DNA of 64,000 bases from Isochrysis galbana (GCA_018136815.1 CM030938.1:4421724-4485723), one strand, 5' to 3'. Counted from the first letter of the stretch, positions 40,471-52,027 are shown. The notes: a model not told the origin generated them from the sequence alone. Translations and numbers: made by a program.

Positions 40471-43400
40471 TCAAACTTCAGCATAGGGTAGCACCCCAAC
40501 ACTTGTGACGAGCGCAGTCAGATAGCGTTCAAGCTCAAAGTCATGCCGAGGAGCAAGCCAAGGTGTAGCTTGGCATACAAGGAGCTTCCGTAACGGCCGC
40601 CGGCCCATGTGCCACCCCGTAGACGGATTGTCGGAGCGCCCGCTCCTCGGGCACACTTACCTCGAGGAGCCCGGCCTCGCGCAAGAGAACGGACTTGCGT
40701 TGTCGATCAATGAGATCGGAGCCAAGCGCGGCACGAGCACGCTCCTGCCAGTCGCGGGCTTTGGCGAGTACCAACTCTAGGGCGTCTACCTCCGGAACTG
40801 CTATCCATAGGTTGCCGGCGTCTCGCAAGAGCTCCTCAGCGGCAGCCATTGGCGGCCGCGCTGTCCGCCGGAGCGGTGGCAGGGCGACACCGTAAGGCCA
40901 GGTCCTGCCTGTGACGCCGACACACCTCGGGCACTCAAAGGATGCGATGCGCTCTGCCACCTCATCGGCGATCCCCATGCACGAAGCATGGAACCAGGCG
41001 TCGCAATTGTCGCAGCCGATCCAAGTGAGATCCGCATCGGCTTGACTAATAGCGGTCGGCGCTACCACACAACATGGGCAAGAGTGCACCATCTCTTCAT
41101 CGGAAGGAGGCCACACAAGAACGGCATCATCCTTGCGGAGCAGAGCGAGTAGTGGCTGGACGCTTCCCTGCTTCCGGAAGAGCTCCTCGGCCATTGCCAT
41201 CCACTCACGCCACTTGGCAACCACTTGCGAAAGAACAGCCACAGCGGCGCCCACTTCGTTGACACGCTGTTTCGTTTTCGCCCGGTTGAGCAAGCCCTCT
41301 ATGGTAGCAGCGTCGGCGCCGCAAGAGCGTCTTCCTTCACACTTGGCTGTTGATAGTAGCGGTTGTGCCTCCGCAAGCCACGCTTCAGCCGCATCGGAGC
41401 GTTCCGCCAGCATGTGAGCGTCATCCTCCAGGTTCTGCGCAGCGCGGGGCATGGGCGGTGCCGCCTGGCACATTTCAGCATATGCGTTGACAAGTCGACG
41501 GTATTCATTTAGGCTTGCCCCGCGACGGAGTGCGCTGTTGGCCGCCACCACCCACTCCTCGATAGCTGTTGTTACGCCGCTCAACGATTCTACTAGTACC
41601 ATTGCCTCCTCTGGGAGGGGGGCTAGCAAAGTTGCTTGTGAGAGAAGGCCTCGGAACTTCGAGAGTGGCACTGGGGTGGTATCCGAAGCACCAGCGTGAC
41701 CGTCTGAGCAGCAAAGCGCGGCCGCTTCTTCATGCCACTCGGCCTTTCGCAGGGCCGCCTCGATCTCGCCGACCTCTCCCATAGCAAACGGCAATGCGGC
41801 TCCCTCGCGCGCGAGTTTCCGGAGCTCGGCTGTGCCGCTTGAGCGCCGCAGCACACGTACCGCCCGTTGTTGCCACGTCTTGGCATCGTGAACAAAAGCT
41901 GCGAGCTCGTCAAGTGCTGCGATCTGCAAAGGCGGTGCATTGGCTAGGGTTGCCACGGCTGCGCTCAGTTCCGGCAGCGCGCCACGACGCGAGCGGCCGA
42001 GGGCCGACACGATGGCGGTGGCGGCAGCAGCAACCGCGGTGCCCGCGCTGGTGAGTGCCTCGAGCTGTAGGATGTTGCCGTCTGAGACGCCCAGTGCCAT
42101 GCCCCTGGAGCGCAAACGCTGCGCGTCACCGAGAGGGGGAAGCTCGGCTGCCCCTGGCTGCGCGCGTTCGAGTAGGTCTTTGGCCTCGTCAGCCCACGCG
42201 AGCGCCGCACTCGCGCGCGCGTCCACGTGGGCGATGAGCGCGCGAAGCCACGGCAGTGGTCGGTATGCAAGAAGTCGGCATTGGCCGAGGTTGTTGCCAA
42301 AAACCTGCAAAGCATGGTCTGGGCAGGAGGTGCGCCGAACGTTCGGCGCACATTCAGCGTCATCGACGACAGCGTATAGGCAGCACTCGTACTGACAAAT
42401 GCTGCACAAGGATGGTGGGGCCATCCCGTCCGGAGGTGCATCTGCGAGAGGCGCCTCCTTGTCCTCATCACTTGCTGGTAGCTTGACGAGCGGCGTAGCA
42501 GGAGCATCAACTTGCTCGAGCGCATCCGACAGCCCCGCAGCGCCCAGGCCGCGCAAGCTTTGCTCCGTCTGCTCAACGAGCTGTCTGAGTTCGGGCGCGA
42601 CCCAGCCGGCGATGTGTGAGGGAATGCACGCGGCCCGCCTCGCGAGCGTGGTGAGCAGTAACTCGTGTGCGAAACACGGCCGGCGCGAGCTCGGTTGTGC
42701 GCGGAAGGCCTCAACAGACATGCGGCCCCATGGCAGCCAGTCGGGGGTGGCGAAGTTGGAGCTCTCAGCTACGTTGAGCCCATGCGAGAAGCCTGCATGG
42801 TAGGCACGTGGCCATGTGATGACGAAGGAGCCGGGGCGCTGAAGGAGCCGACAAACGGGCACGCCTGCCTCGGCGAGCGTGCGCGGTGGGAGCATGGTCG
42901 TCATCTTGTAGAGGAGCCCCGCCTCAGAGGCGAGCAGCTCAGGCACCGCCTCCACCATCGCCGCCTCGAATGCCTCGGCTGCGTGGCCAGGAACACCGTA
43001 CCACGTTTTGGGCGCGCCGCTGTGCATGTAGTTGATGGAGTGCGCGTAATGGTCTTCGACGTGCCAGCAGAAAGAGGAGAAGAGCATACCAACGTAGAGC
43101 CACGGCACCATCATGCCCGAGATGTCCTCGCCGCCCGCCCAGCCACCGCAGTGCGAGAGGACGCACTCGTCGAGACGGCACAGATTGTTGAGATTCCACG
43201 CATCGGCCGCGTACCGGTGCGCCGCCCGCGCCTCGCCTGCTGCCACCTTGGCCACCTTGGTCGATTCGGCTACCATGCTGCCCTTGGCCGCCTTTCCCCC
43301 CTTCGGGTGGGCGGCTGTGGCCGCATTGCCGATGGCACGGCCCGATGATGTGTACGCGGCGTGCGCCGGCGTTTCGAGCTTTGGCTTTGTCTTCGGAGCG

Positions 43401-44830
43401 CTCTCCCTGCGTGGTTTGGGGAAGCCAGAGCCGTACTTCAGCGTGTCAAGGTCGGATCCGTAGAGCACCTCGACGGGGGCATCAGGTGTGGTGACAATGT
43501 TCCAGAACTGCCATTCCACTACATCGGGATCAACCTCAAAATCTGGGAGCACAAGGCGCGAAGCGACGCGTGCCTCGTAGTCCATGGATGCCAACGCTAG
43601 CACATCCTCCTCGCGCCCCCGCTTCTTAGGTAGAAACGCCGCCGCCCCTGTATCCATCAAAGCCGAGAAAAAGGCGTGTTTGAATGCATGCGCTTGCCGT
43701 TCATACTGGTGAAACTTGAAGAGGCGGGTGGTCCCGAAGCCAAAACTTTCGTTGAGGCACGTTGCGCAGAACCATTCGCCGGGGGGCACTGCGCTTAGCC
43801 GAGGTCTTAAGCAATAAAGGTGGAAGCCGCAGTTGCAACGGTCGCATAGTACCATGTTTTCGTCATCTTCGCCCCCGCCGCAGACCTCGCACACCTCCTT
43901 CCCCGGCTCTGGAGGTTCGTATGCAATGACCTCTTCCTCGTACATGCCGGCGTTCGAGGTCTCACGCCCCTCAATGTCGGCAATAGAGAGCTTCACAAGG
44001 GTCGCCGTGCCGCCTCGACGCGAAAGAAGGCCCCCTCCCGGCCCACCGTCCTCAGCCGTATGCGGGGCAGTCCTTGAGAGGATGTCCGCATGGTCATCGG
44101 CGGTGGCGGCTACGGCGGGGAGTGCCGCGGCGGAGTTCATGGGCGCTTCAGGCGGGCAAGACGCGGGAGATGGTGCGGCGGGCTCAACTGGCGTGATGTC
44201 AGGCTCTGGCATTTCTCCCTGAGCGCGTGCCTTCTCGAATGGCAAAAGGATGGCCTCGTAGTGCTTCCTAGCTGCAGTTGCCGCGTGCGAAGGTGAGCTG
44301 TCAATGTGAACGTCCTGCGCCACGCGCGCCCACTTGCGAGACGAACACACGGCGTCGTAGCCGCCGAAGGTGCGGACGGTCGTGTACAGCAGGTGCAGGT
44401 CAAGTTCACGCCCTCCGACCACAGGTGTGCGCGCGAGCGGCTTTCCCCTTGCGTCCCAGAAGGCTGCGAGCTGGCCGAGCATGCGCAGTCGCTGCACCTT
44501 GCGCACCATGAGCTCATTGATCCGCTGTACCCTTGCGGGGAACCGCAGTCTGTTGCGGTCGAGGCAGAAGGGTGGAGTCCATCCAGCAGGAGGAACGATC
44601 GCACAGACTCCGAAGGCCTCGGCCTTCTCACGGATGGAGAGGATGTAGCGGAGGGGGTGGGCCCACTCCGCGGTGGTCGGGAAGAAGGTTGGTGCCTCTG
44701 GGAGCGCTCCTTGGGCGCTCGGGTCCCGCGCACTGCGCAGCGTGAGCGGAGTGGAGGGGCGGCGAGGGGCCATGCGAGAGGGGGAGAGAGTGGGGGGAGG
44801 AGGGGGGGCAGAGAGGGGGCGAGAAATCAT
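40471..44830 (-). CDS. KDM5: KDM5/JARID1-type histone H3K4 demethylase
   Basis: Two exons: 44830-40661 and 40584-40471 (GTAAGT donor, 76-bp intron), 1427 residues. Domain order matches KDM5: JmjN (~43-85, APTFFPTTAEWAHPLRYI), ARID (~105-205), PHD1 (~310-360, CEVCGGGEDDENMVLCDRC), JmjC (~555-710), C5HC2 zinc finger (~800-860), a long PLU-1-like helical region and PHD2 (~1250-1305, CPCC, CDNC, WFHASC). In JmjC the Fe(II) ligands are visible as HVED and the distal His in AYHAGFSHG, with KTWYGVPG for cofactor binding. These enzymes remove methyl groups from H3K4 in the nucleus. Start chosen at MISRPL, just inside the end of the CT tract on the coding strand; Met at 44773 is an alternative. The C-terminal end is short and not recognised. 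Confidence 0.93.
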
Positions 44831-44870
44831 GGCGGAGGGAGGAGAGAGAGAAGAGAGAGAGAGAGAGGGT

Positions 44871-44901
<31 letters not shown>

Positions 44902-44932
44902 GAGAGAGAGGGAGAGGGAGAGAGAGAGATTT

Positions 44933-44967
<35 letters not shown>

Positions 44968-45033
44968 GAGAAGAGAGAGAGAGAGAGGGTGAGAGAGAGA
45001 AAGAGAGAGAGAGAGAGAGAAGAGATAGGGAGA

Positions 45034-45066
<33 letters not shown>

Positions 45067-45079
45067 GGGAGAGAGAGCA

Positions 45080-45140
<61 letters not shown>

Positions 45141-45145
45141 GGTGA
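44831..45145 (-). promoter_or_regulatory. (GA)n tract = CT-rich leader of KDM5 gene on its coding strand
   Basis: About 300 bp of GA dinucleotides on the plus strand, i.e. CT on the coding strand, ending next to the KDM5 start. Frames through it extend the ORF artificially to 45382. Confidence 0.55.
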
Positions 45146-45855
45146 GGATGGGGCATCTCCTCGCAGACGGAGAGAGTTTTCTTGTATAGGGCGGGCTACT
45201 TCTCCGCGGCTGGGCGCGCGAGCCCTGTTCCTGCTTCCCTTGCTGCTCCGCGAAGCCTCCGCACGAGCCTGCTCCGCTGGAGCCAGCACCATGCGCGCGA
45301 TCGAGATGCAAGACAGCGAGTGATGCGGCGCGTCTCCTGCGGCGACCGCCTCTGGCCGGCGCGGCGGCGCGGCGCGAGGCATCTCACCTCAACAACTTCT
45401 CAACGAGCTCAGCACTGGGACTCACATTCGCATCACCAACCCACTGCTCCTCCCCATCCCCATCACTATCCTCATCACTCTCCCATGGCACAACATCAGG
45501 TTTCCAAGCAAGTAGCACTCTGGGAACGCATCTGCACATGCATGGACTTATGACAAAAAACCAACTTATCCGCCACCTGACACCTGATGGGATATTCGCG
45601 AACGAGCTTGTAGGGCGGTCAAACATGGCTTTTTAAGTACTAATATGGGGGGGGGGGGGTCGACATTTTTGACCGTGAGCGGAAAGCCCCGGCGAAAGCG
45701 GCTCGGAGGGTCTCCCCGCCTTTTCAGAATCCTCGTCCGAAAAGACGGTGCGAAGTCCCGTCGGACCCGGCGACTGACAAGTTGGCATTGGCAGAGTTGG
45801 TCGCTGGCCGCACCTGTCACCTGTGGCAGGCGGCGAAGGTGCACGCGCTAGAGCT
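45146..45855. other. Intergenic with GGGCGGTCAAAC motif
   Basis: 45611-45624 carries TAGGGCGGTCAAACA; just after it a G-run (45646-45659) and GTCGACATTTTTGACCGTGAG, an imperfect inverted repeat. No gene is supported. Confidence 0.4.
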
Positions 45856-46270
45856 CAGTGTGCGGAGTCAGCTCGTTCAGTGTGTGGAGTTAACTTCTTC
45901 AGTGTCTGAAGTCAACTTGTTGAGGGCAGAGTCAACTTGTTGAGCGGGGAGTCAACATGTTGCGTGTGTGCAGTCAACTTGTCGAGGGTGTGGAGTCAAC
46001 GTGCTCAGTGCGTGGAGTCAACGTGTTCAGTATGTGGAGTCAACTCGTTGAGGGTAGAGTCACCTGGTTCAGCGTGGAGTCAACTTGTTCAGTGTGGAGT
46101 CAACTTGTTGAGTGTGGAGTCAACTTGTTTAGGGTGGGGTCAACTTGTTCTGCGTGGAGTCAACTAGTTGAGTGCGTGCAGTGAACTTGTTGCGGGTAGA
46201 GTCAACTTGCTCAGTGTGCGGAGTCAGCTCGTTCAGTGTGTGGAGTTAACTTGTTCAGTGTCTGAAGTCT
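45856..46270. repeat. Minisatellite of GTGTGGAGTCAACTTGTT units
   Basis: About 18-20 copies of an ~18-26 bp unit with the core GGAGTCAACTTGTT, varying in length and with some GAGTCAGCTCGTT versions. The first ~55 bp (TCAGTGTGCGGAGTCAGC ... CAGTGTCTGAAGTC) recur almost exactly at the end, as if the array were bracketed by two copies of one segment. Confidence 0.9.
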
Positions 46271-46274
46271 AAAC

Positions 46275-46355
46275 TATTGTTATAGTTCGAGCGATGGAGC
46301 GCGCGCCGACCGCTCCTGATCCCCAGCCCACCGCCGTCACGACGCCCCACAGGGG
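46275..46355 (+). repeat. Truncated leader module, copy C
   Basis: TATTGTTATAGTTCGAGCG followed by ATGGAGCGCGCGCCGACC, near-identical to 32254-32340, then broken at 46356 where copia-type sequence begins. Directly follows the minisatellite. Confidence 0.8.
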
Positions 46356-47211
46356 CCACATGCAACACAGCCACAGCTCCACTCCATCCCACACATGGTA
46401 GCGGAGGCGTACCGATCACGCCTTGCCACTCACGCCCACCCCTCTTCGCTTCCCACACCACCCCCTGTCCGCCAGCTCCGACCGGTCCCCACCCTTTGCA
46501 GCCACCTCAATCCTTCCAACCATGTCAGCCTTTCCAGACCTCTCATCCAACTCACTACCATCCAGTTGCACCCAAGCCGCACCAACCAAACGGACACGCC
46601 CTTGCGCCCTTCTCCTCCCTCTCTCCTCCTCCGGTCGCCTCCAACGATCCTCCTCCCGCCGCCTTACCATTCCAATACCCACCTACTTGCCAGACCAATT
46701 TCCAGCCCAACTTCCACCAAATGTCCCACCAACCATCACCTCCCACCTCGAAGCTCTCGCCGACGCAACTTGGGGCGACCGCAACATCTACGGCATCCTC
46801 TTGACCTTCGGCGGCGGGGCAATCCTTCACCAAACGAAGAAGCTCGCTCTCGTCGTCGACTCCTCCATGGAGGCAGAGGGCATCGCCTCCTGCAAAGCTG
46901 CTGAAAGTGTCTCGTACGCCCGCGAGATCCTACGCGCCATCGGCGTCCACCTCGACGGGCCCACCCTCGTCGGCACCGACAACCTTGCAAACATGCGTGT
47001 CGGCTCCCTGCGCTCCGCTCCCTCCCGCGCCCGCCACTTCATGCGTCGCTATCACGTCCTTCTTCAACGCGTTGCGTCCGGCGAAGTCGCTCTACGTCAC
47101 GTCGGCACCGAGCACATGGCCGCCGATTTCCTCACCAAATGGCTACCCAAGCGCAAGCTCGATGCCTGCGTCCGCTACGCCACCAACGCATGGGCTCACG
47201 CGTCCGCCTGA
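46356..47211 (+). mobile_element. Ty1/copia RNase H remnant fused to a Pro-rich gag-like segment
   Basis: The frame 46423-47211 begins with Pro/Ser/Thr-rich sequence (a second overlapping frame at 46496 looks gag-like too, suggesting a frameshift) and from about 46740 encodes the copia RNase H: ADATWGDR, SSMEAEGIAS, GPTLVGTDNLANM, RHVGTEHMAADFLTKWLPKR. The integrase and RT parts are missing. The 40 bp at 46356-46395 recur exactly at 47788-47827. Confidence 0.8.
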
Positions 47212-47999
47212 CCACCTCGCTCCTTTGCCCCGTCCCTCCCCGCCTTCTGCGCTGCGTTCGTCGCCCGGACACCGACTCTCGCATCGGGGGGGGTGTCGCG
47301 GGTAGGGGGGGTTGTTCATACCTCTTCGCATCTTTCCCGCCATTAGGTTTCCTCGCGTGACCCCCCTTCGTTGTCTAGTTCCGTATCACGCTCACCTTTC
47401 CCGCCCGCTCCCGATAGGATCGTCCCCTCACGTCCCTCTTTCCCAATTCTCGCCTCGTCCCTCCTTCCCTCTCTCCCCGTTCCCACTGAGTGTTTTCCGC
47501 CCACTGTCGTCTCTTTCTTTTCCCGCGCGTTCTCTCCTTTCCCCCCCCCCGCGTGTCTTCTCTCGTTCCGGTAGCTTTTGTACGCTCAGCGCTATCGCTT
47601 GAGCGCTCCTGTGGCCTCCTGCCTTGTGTGCTCTTCGTCCTCGTTCTCGTCTCGCGTGACCGCATGCCGGTCGAGGTCCCTCGCTCGTCCTCAGCTCCTC
47701 CGTTGCGTGCCTCCCATGTGTCCGGTGGCCCGTGCCCCATGTCTCTGGACTGTACCTCACATGTTACATACATCAATCCTCTTGCCCCCACATGCAACAC
47801 AGCCACAGCTCCACTCCATCCCACACACTCATCTTTCCTAACCCTCGTTGAGAAGGTGCGCACAAGTGAGGCCCCATTGGGACCCAGACCTCCCCCTTGG
47901 CGGAAGGGGAAGGGGGTTGTTAGGGGTTAAGGTTGGGTAGTAGGGAGGTACACTAGCAAGCTGCCTCACACCGCATATGTAGCGGGAATTTTTAAGAAG
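47212..47999. other. 3' flank of the copia remnant
   Basis: C/T-rich. 47788-47827 is a direct copy of 46356-46395 (CACATGCAACACAGCCACAG and onward), 1.43 kb apart, so it may mark ends of the element or remains of its LTRs. No gene. Confidence 0.45.
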
Positions 48000-48299
48000 A
48001 TTTTTTTTTTGACGATCCGGTGATCATCTTGCGCAGATGTTTGTTGCTCGGGGCGTGCAGCCCTAGTCTTTCTCTCCGGGGTCTTCAGGCGTTGAAAGAA
48101 GCCTACCTTCGCCTTGACTAACATCCCGCGCGAACTCGCGGCGAGAGTACTCGAGTCTCGAAGTGGGGAACTCGAGTTTCCCCCGCGCGAACTCGCGGCG
48201 AAAGTACTCGAGTCTCGAGGTGGGGAACTCGAGTTTCCCCCGCGCGATCCCGCGGCGTGAGTACTCGAGTCTCGAGGTGGCGAATTCTCGAGTTTCGAG
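48000..48299 (-). mobile_element. Non-LTR 3' tail with 57-bp x 3 tandem repeat
   Basis: On the minus strand, LVKAKVGFFQRLKTPERK matches the tail of the element at 24369-25083. Where that element would continue upstream, three 57-bp units begin (48125, 48182, 48239), each with CCCGCGCGAACTCGCGGCG, GTACTCGAGTCTCGA and GGGGAACTCGAGTTT and each containing CTCGAG palindromes. The repeat keeps an open frame, so it extends the ORF. Confidence 0.65.
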
Positions 48300-48837
48300 A
48301 GGATGAAGACCATTAGGCATTAGGCAGTGGTTCCATGCGCCGCGAGTGCTGTAAGAATAGTATATGAAGTTTTTTTTCAATCTCCCAACATAAACCACCA
48401 CGCGCCACGCGCCACGCGCAGGGCAAGAGAGGGGGGTCACTCACACTCACCGACGCCAATGCCTTTCTTTCGTGGGGCGGGAGGGGGGTGCTCGGAGGGG
48501 GGAGGCGGCTGGCGGGGCAAGTAGGGGGGGACCCTGCGGAATCCTTGGACACCCAAGGGAGGTGGAAAATAGTGGGTAAAAAGAGTGAGTGACCTGGCGA
48601 AAGTTTGGGATGAGGGTGATGGCCGCTGAATCCCGGTATAGCGAAATAGCCTAGCAGCTTAGCAGACTTCTCCAACAACAACAAAATGAATGAGAGCCAC
48701 AAGCCGGTAACGGCGGTTGCTAGCAAGTTGGCAAGATGGGCTACCTCGTTCGACTCTTGCGTCGTAGATTTCCCATGATGTTGCTGTTGTGTGAGCGCTA
48801 TCGATACCAATATCTATAAACATCACGTCTCATCACG
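48300..48837. other. Intergenic, no gene recognised
   Basis: Contains CACGCGCCACGCGCCACGCG (48400-48420) and G-rich runs. No domain in any frame. Confidence 0.35.
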
Positions 48838-51489
48838 TCACCCGGCATACAACACGCGCAAAGCTTGTTGCGCGTCAATAGCGTTCACTCCAAACATTGC
48901 CGGCTGTGCCGCGATATCAAGTGCGGCCTCGCAGAGCAGTACGCTCTCGGCGCACCCTCTGGGCCGCAGTTCGTACTTGTCCGCAATGAACTCGCTCGCT
49001 TTAAGAGCCGCAAGCCACTCAATGTCGACCGCTACAAGCGATCGCGCCGGTTGGGCGGAGCGGGGTCGTCGGACTCTGAATCTCGAGCGGGACAACCTGC
49101 GGCCGCCCACACACACACCAGACGAGCTGTGCGATGGTACGCTGCTAGTATACGCAATGCTGGTGCCGCAACAAAGGGCCGTGGCGACACACGGTCGTGG
49201 GAGTGCGCATGAAAATGCGGGCGTCTCAGCCGATAGGCCGCTCGAAGAACGACGGATATGTGGACGCGTGACGACGGCCTTCGTCTCGCGCTCCTTTCCG
49301 AATTGGAGCCGAAAATTAAGTTCTCGCCCGCCGCCTGTAGCGACGGCGAGTATGATTTCTTGACCCTCGCGGAGCTCGAGCTGTTCCGGCAATAAGCGCA
49401 CAGCTTGCCTCCAATGGGTGCGTGCCGCCCAAGCCGCATTTGTGACGACCTCACTGTCGTCAAGCTCAGCATCCCACGTCCATATGACCGCATTTGCGCT
49501 ACCATCCCCGATACTGCGCACGGCGTAGCTTGCATCGACGGGCGGGTCTTCGCCCACGATTGCGTCATACACAAGGATTTCTTCTGTGAGGGGCTCATAG
49601 TGAGCTGCCGCAATGTCAATGGCAGAGTAAGAGGTGTGATGACGCAGTCTCAACCAGGCACCAAGACCTACACCCGCAAGGCTAGAGGCCACAAGCTCTG
49701 CTGAATCTAAAGCCGTGCCGCAAGACCTCAGGTTGACTACAATAGCCCACACGCACAGCCGACGTGGTAGCATGTGAGCCGAAGGAGCGAGCATGCCACC
49801 ACGCCGAGCTGCGGCTGCAAGGCCTAGCAAGGACTCGCCGAGGCCACCGCTATCCATGAGCTCCGCAAGCAACAATGATGCCTTGGGTGCGCCCGGCGGC
49901 GGGGCGGAGCACAGGAGGCCGGCCTCCGCGCGAACAATTTCTACTGCTGCCTGCGCTCCGTTGGCGTCGATGCACCGGCGCCCGAGGTCGGTTACTCCAC
50001 TTAGCACTTCAATTCCGACGACTCGGGGGGCGCCTGCCTTGGCAAGGAGCAGTGAGAGAAGACCAGAGCCACAGCCCACATCGAGCGCCAGCGAATCTCC
50101 GACCGGACCAGCAGCTGTACGCAGTTGTCGAGCTGCCCGTCGGAGCGCTCTAGAGTAGGCTTCATTGCGCGGAACGTCGCGGACCATCGCGAAGTGCCAC
50201 GGCTGGATAAGAAGCCGTCCCCACAACGGTGTACTCGATGTAGCCTGTGCCACAAACTCTTCGCAATGCTCGAACCACACCCGTAGCCCATTCGAGAAGG
50301 CGCGCACTCTCACGCTGCCAGGTGTCGGCACCTCGAGCGGCTCGAGGTACTGGACGGCACGCTTGTGTGGTGTTACAGCGTGCGAGCGTACACCCGCGCG
50401 CCATTCAATGCAAAGGTCAAGCACCATGGCGTTGAAACAGTAGCTTGTCCCACCTGTTGTAGCGCGTGTAATTGGCAGCTGCATCGTCCATTCGCCCAAA
50501 TCCGACGGCAGCTTCTCATCACGCACATCAAATACCACCACCTCCTTGAACGGAGAGAGGAGCAAGCCGCCTTCCTCGAGCTCCACAGAGGCACTGACGG
50601 CTGGCGCCGTCCAACGAGCCGCATCAAGCGGGGTAAGATCGACGCCACAGACTGCACCCGCGCTGAGGCATGCCGCAGCGCCAAGGACGCAGAAGCGCTC
50701 TGGAACGAAGCTGCACAAGGCTCTTGATCCCACTCGTGTAAGTGGGCTGCACCACTGAGCGGCCGCACGTGCAGCTGGAAGTATACGCTTGTCGCAGCCG
50801 GCCGGATCCAGAAGTGGCGCCAGCACAACCACGTCGGGGCACTGATGCCATCGCATTGTCTCACCCAGGTCGCCGCGTGCCACGCAGAATTCTTCCAAGC
50901 CAACGCCGAGCACTTGAATAGCGTGCTTCACTCCGTGCGCCGCAGCGACTTGCGCAATTGATCGCGCAGCAAACTGGTTTTTCTCGCACACAAGCACGCT
51001 TGCGCCGGCAGCCGCAGCGCTTGCAGCTTCGACGCCTAGACTACCCTCGCTTATCAGAACAAAGGGGGGACGGCCGAGCGCGGTAGTGGCAGAACGTACG
51101 GCGTCAAGTGTGGCTTGCACAGCCGCCTCGGCCCATGGTGCGTGTCGCGCCTCAGGAAGGCGGCGGTACGGCTCCATCGGCTTTGCACGCTCATCGAGCC
51201 ACGCGAGGAGCCGCAAGGCGTGTGGCCTACGCGCGCAGAGCGCTGCGCGGCTCTGCGCGGTGTTCCAGCCGCCAAGAGATGCGACTGCACTGATCCTGGC
51301 TGAGCGCCACGGCGGCTTCAGCAGAAGAGCGTCCACCTCCGCTGCACGAAGAGGTTGACCAGCGGCCTGTAGAGTGTCGAGTGCTGCAGCGGCGCGAAAC
51401 CGCAATGCCTCGTGCGCCGCTGTCTCGCCAGGCAGCGTGCGCAGGTCGGCCTGAGCGCGAGCGAGCGCCGCGCGAGCCTCGTCGGCCAT
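48838..51489 (-). CDS. Tandem PRMT-type protein arginine methyltransferase (PRMT7/9-like)
   Basis: 883-residue frame. Two PRMT-like modules lie in tandem. The second (~430-770) is the classic one: FAMVRDVPRNEAYSRAL (like the M-x-D-x2-RNxxY helix), SAM-binding motif I LALDVGCGSGLLSLLL, acidic post-I IGIE-type VVGIEVLSG, the double-E region LLLAELMDSGGLGE and HWRQAVRLL in the barrel. The first (~120-400) is weakly kept: VLISEGSLGVEAASAAAAG where motif I should be, VLVCEKN as post-I, no double-E loop, then a barrel-like LSPFKEVVVFDV and SYCFNAMVLDLCIEW. The last ~120 residues are Arg/Ser-rich before a neat tail (SLVAVDIEWLAALKASEFIA) and could be spliced (candidate intron about 49280-49100). Nuclear or cytosolic protein arginine methylation is the family role. 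Upstream is pyrimidine-rich on the coding strand. Confidence 0.8.
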   Translation of the reverse strand: MADEARAALARAQADLRTLPGETAAHEALRFRAAAALDTLQAAGQPLRAAEVDALLLKPPWRSARISAVASLGGWNTAQSRAALCARRPHALRLLAWLDERAKPMEPYRRLPEARHAPWAEAAVQATLDAVRSATTALGRPPFVLISEGSLGVEAASAAAAGASVLVCEKNQFAARSIAQVAAAHGVKHAIQVLGVGLEEFCVARGDLGETMRWHQCPDVVVLAPLLDPAGCDKRILPAARAAAQWCSPLTRVGSRALCSFVPERFCVLGAAACLSAGAVCGVDLTPLDAARWTAPAVSASVELEEGGLLLSPFKEVVVFDVRDEKLPSDLGEWTMQLPITRATTGGTSYCFNAMVLDLCIEWRAGVRSHAVTPHKRAVQYLEPLEVPTPGSVRVRAFSNGLRVWFEHCEEFVAQATSSTPLWGRLLIQPWHFAMVRDVPRNEAYSRALRRAARQLRTAAGPVGDSLALDVGCGSGLLSLLLAKAGAPRVVGIEVLSGVTDLGRRCIDANGAQAAVEIVRAEAGLLCSAPPPGAPKASLLLAELMDSGGLGESLLGLAAAARRGGMLAPSAHMLPRRLCVWAIVVNLRSCGTALDSAELVASSLAGVGLGAWLRLRHHTSYSAIDIAAAHYEPLTEEILVYDAIVGEDPPVDASYAVRSIGDGSANAVIWTWDAELDDSEVVTNAAWAARTHWRQAVRLLPEQLELREGQEIILAVATGGGRELNFRLQFGKERETKAVVTRPHIRRSSSGLSAETPAFSCALPRPCVATALCCGTSIAYTSSVPSHSSSGVCVGGRRLSRSRFRVRRPRSAQPARSLVAVDIEWLAALKASEFIADKYELRPRGCAESVLLCEAALDIAAQPAMFGVNAIDAQQALRVLYAG

Positions 51490-51643
51490 CGCAGAGAGTA
51501 AGGGCGGCAGAGGGAAAGGCCAGCAGGTTGGTCGGTAAGCAGGTAGAGGGGGCGAGGGAGAGGATGGAGTGGGGGCGCGAGAGAGAGAGGAGGAGAGGAG
51601 GGAGAGAGTACAAGTAGGTTGTAAAAATATACTCGAACAAAAC
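51490..51643 (-). promoter_or_regulatory. Leader of the PRMT gene
   Basis: G/A-rich on the plus strand, therefore C/T-rich on the coding strand, with GAGAGAGAGAGG near 51575. Same polarity as other gene leaders here. Confidence 0.45.
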
Positions 51644-52000
51644 TAGTGTTATAGTTTGAGCGATGGAGCGCGCGCCGACCGCTCCCACTTCCCAGCCCCC
51701 CGCCGCCACGACGCCCCAACGGGGCCGCCCCAAGCCGCCGGAGCCCAAGCGCGCACAACCCTCAGCACCGCCTGACGCCGACGTCGAAATGGCAACCTCA
51801 CCACATGCCTCCAGGCACCCACCCAAGCAGGGAACAGGCAAAAGGTCCTGTTCCCAGCAGACAGCCAGCACCAATGCCAGGCCCATACGACCAGCTCCAA
51901 CGCTCCACCTCCGAACCAAGGACTACCTGTGGTGGGTGGCAGCACTGCTGCCACCCCCACGGCGGCCACTCCTACCATCAGTGCACCCCTAGTGGGCGGG
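51644..52000 (+). repeat. Leader module copy D with N-terminal ORF
   Basis: TAGTGTTATAGTTTGAGCG, then ATG at 51663 and a frame of 109 residues (MERAPTAPTSQPPAATTPQR, GRPKPPEPKRAQP). The start is nearly the same as in copy B at 32273 and includes the AT-hook-like GRPKPPE. Downstream sequence differs from that copy after about 51800. Confidence 0.7.
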
Positions 52001-52027
52001 TACTTCATTCAACAAACAATTCAAGGA

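Noticed and set aside
40541-45382. KDM5 start at 45382
   Set aside because: The extra ~180 residues are Ser/Leu repeats from the (CT)n leader, and the JmjN domain starts well after 44830.
45856-46270. Repeat protein encoded by the minisatellite
   Set aside because: Unit length varies and frames break. No start or conserved protein pattern.
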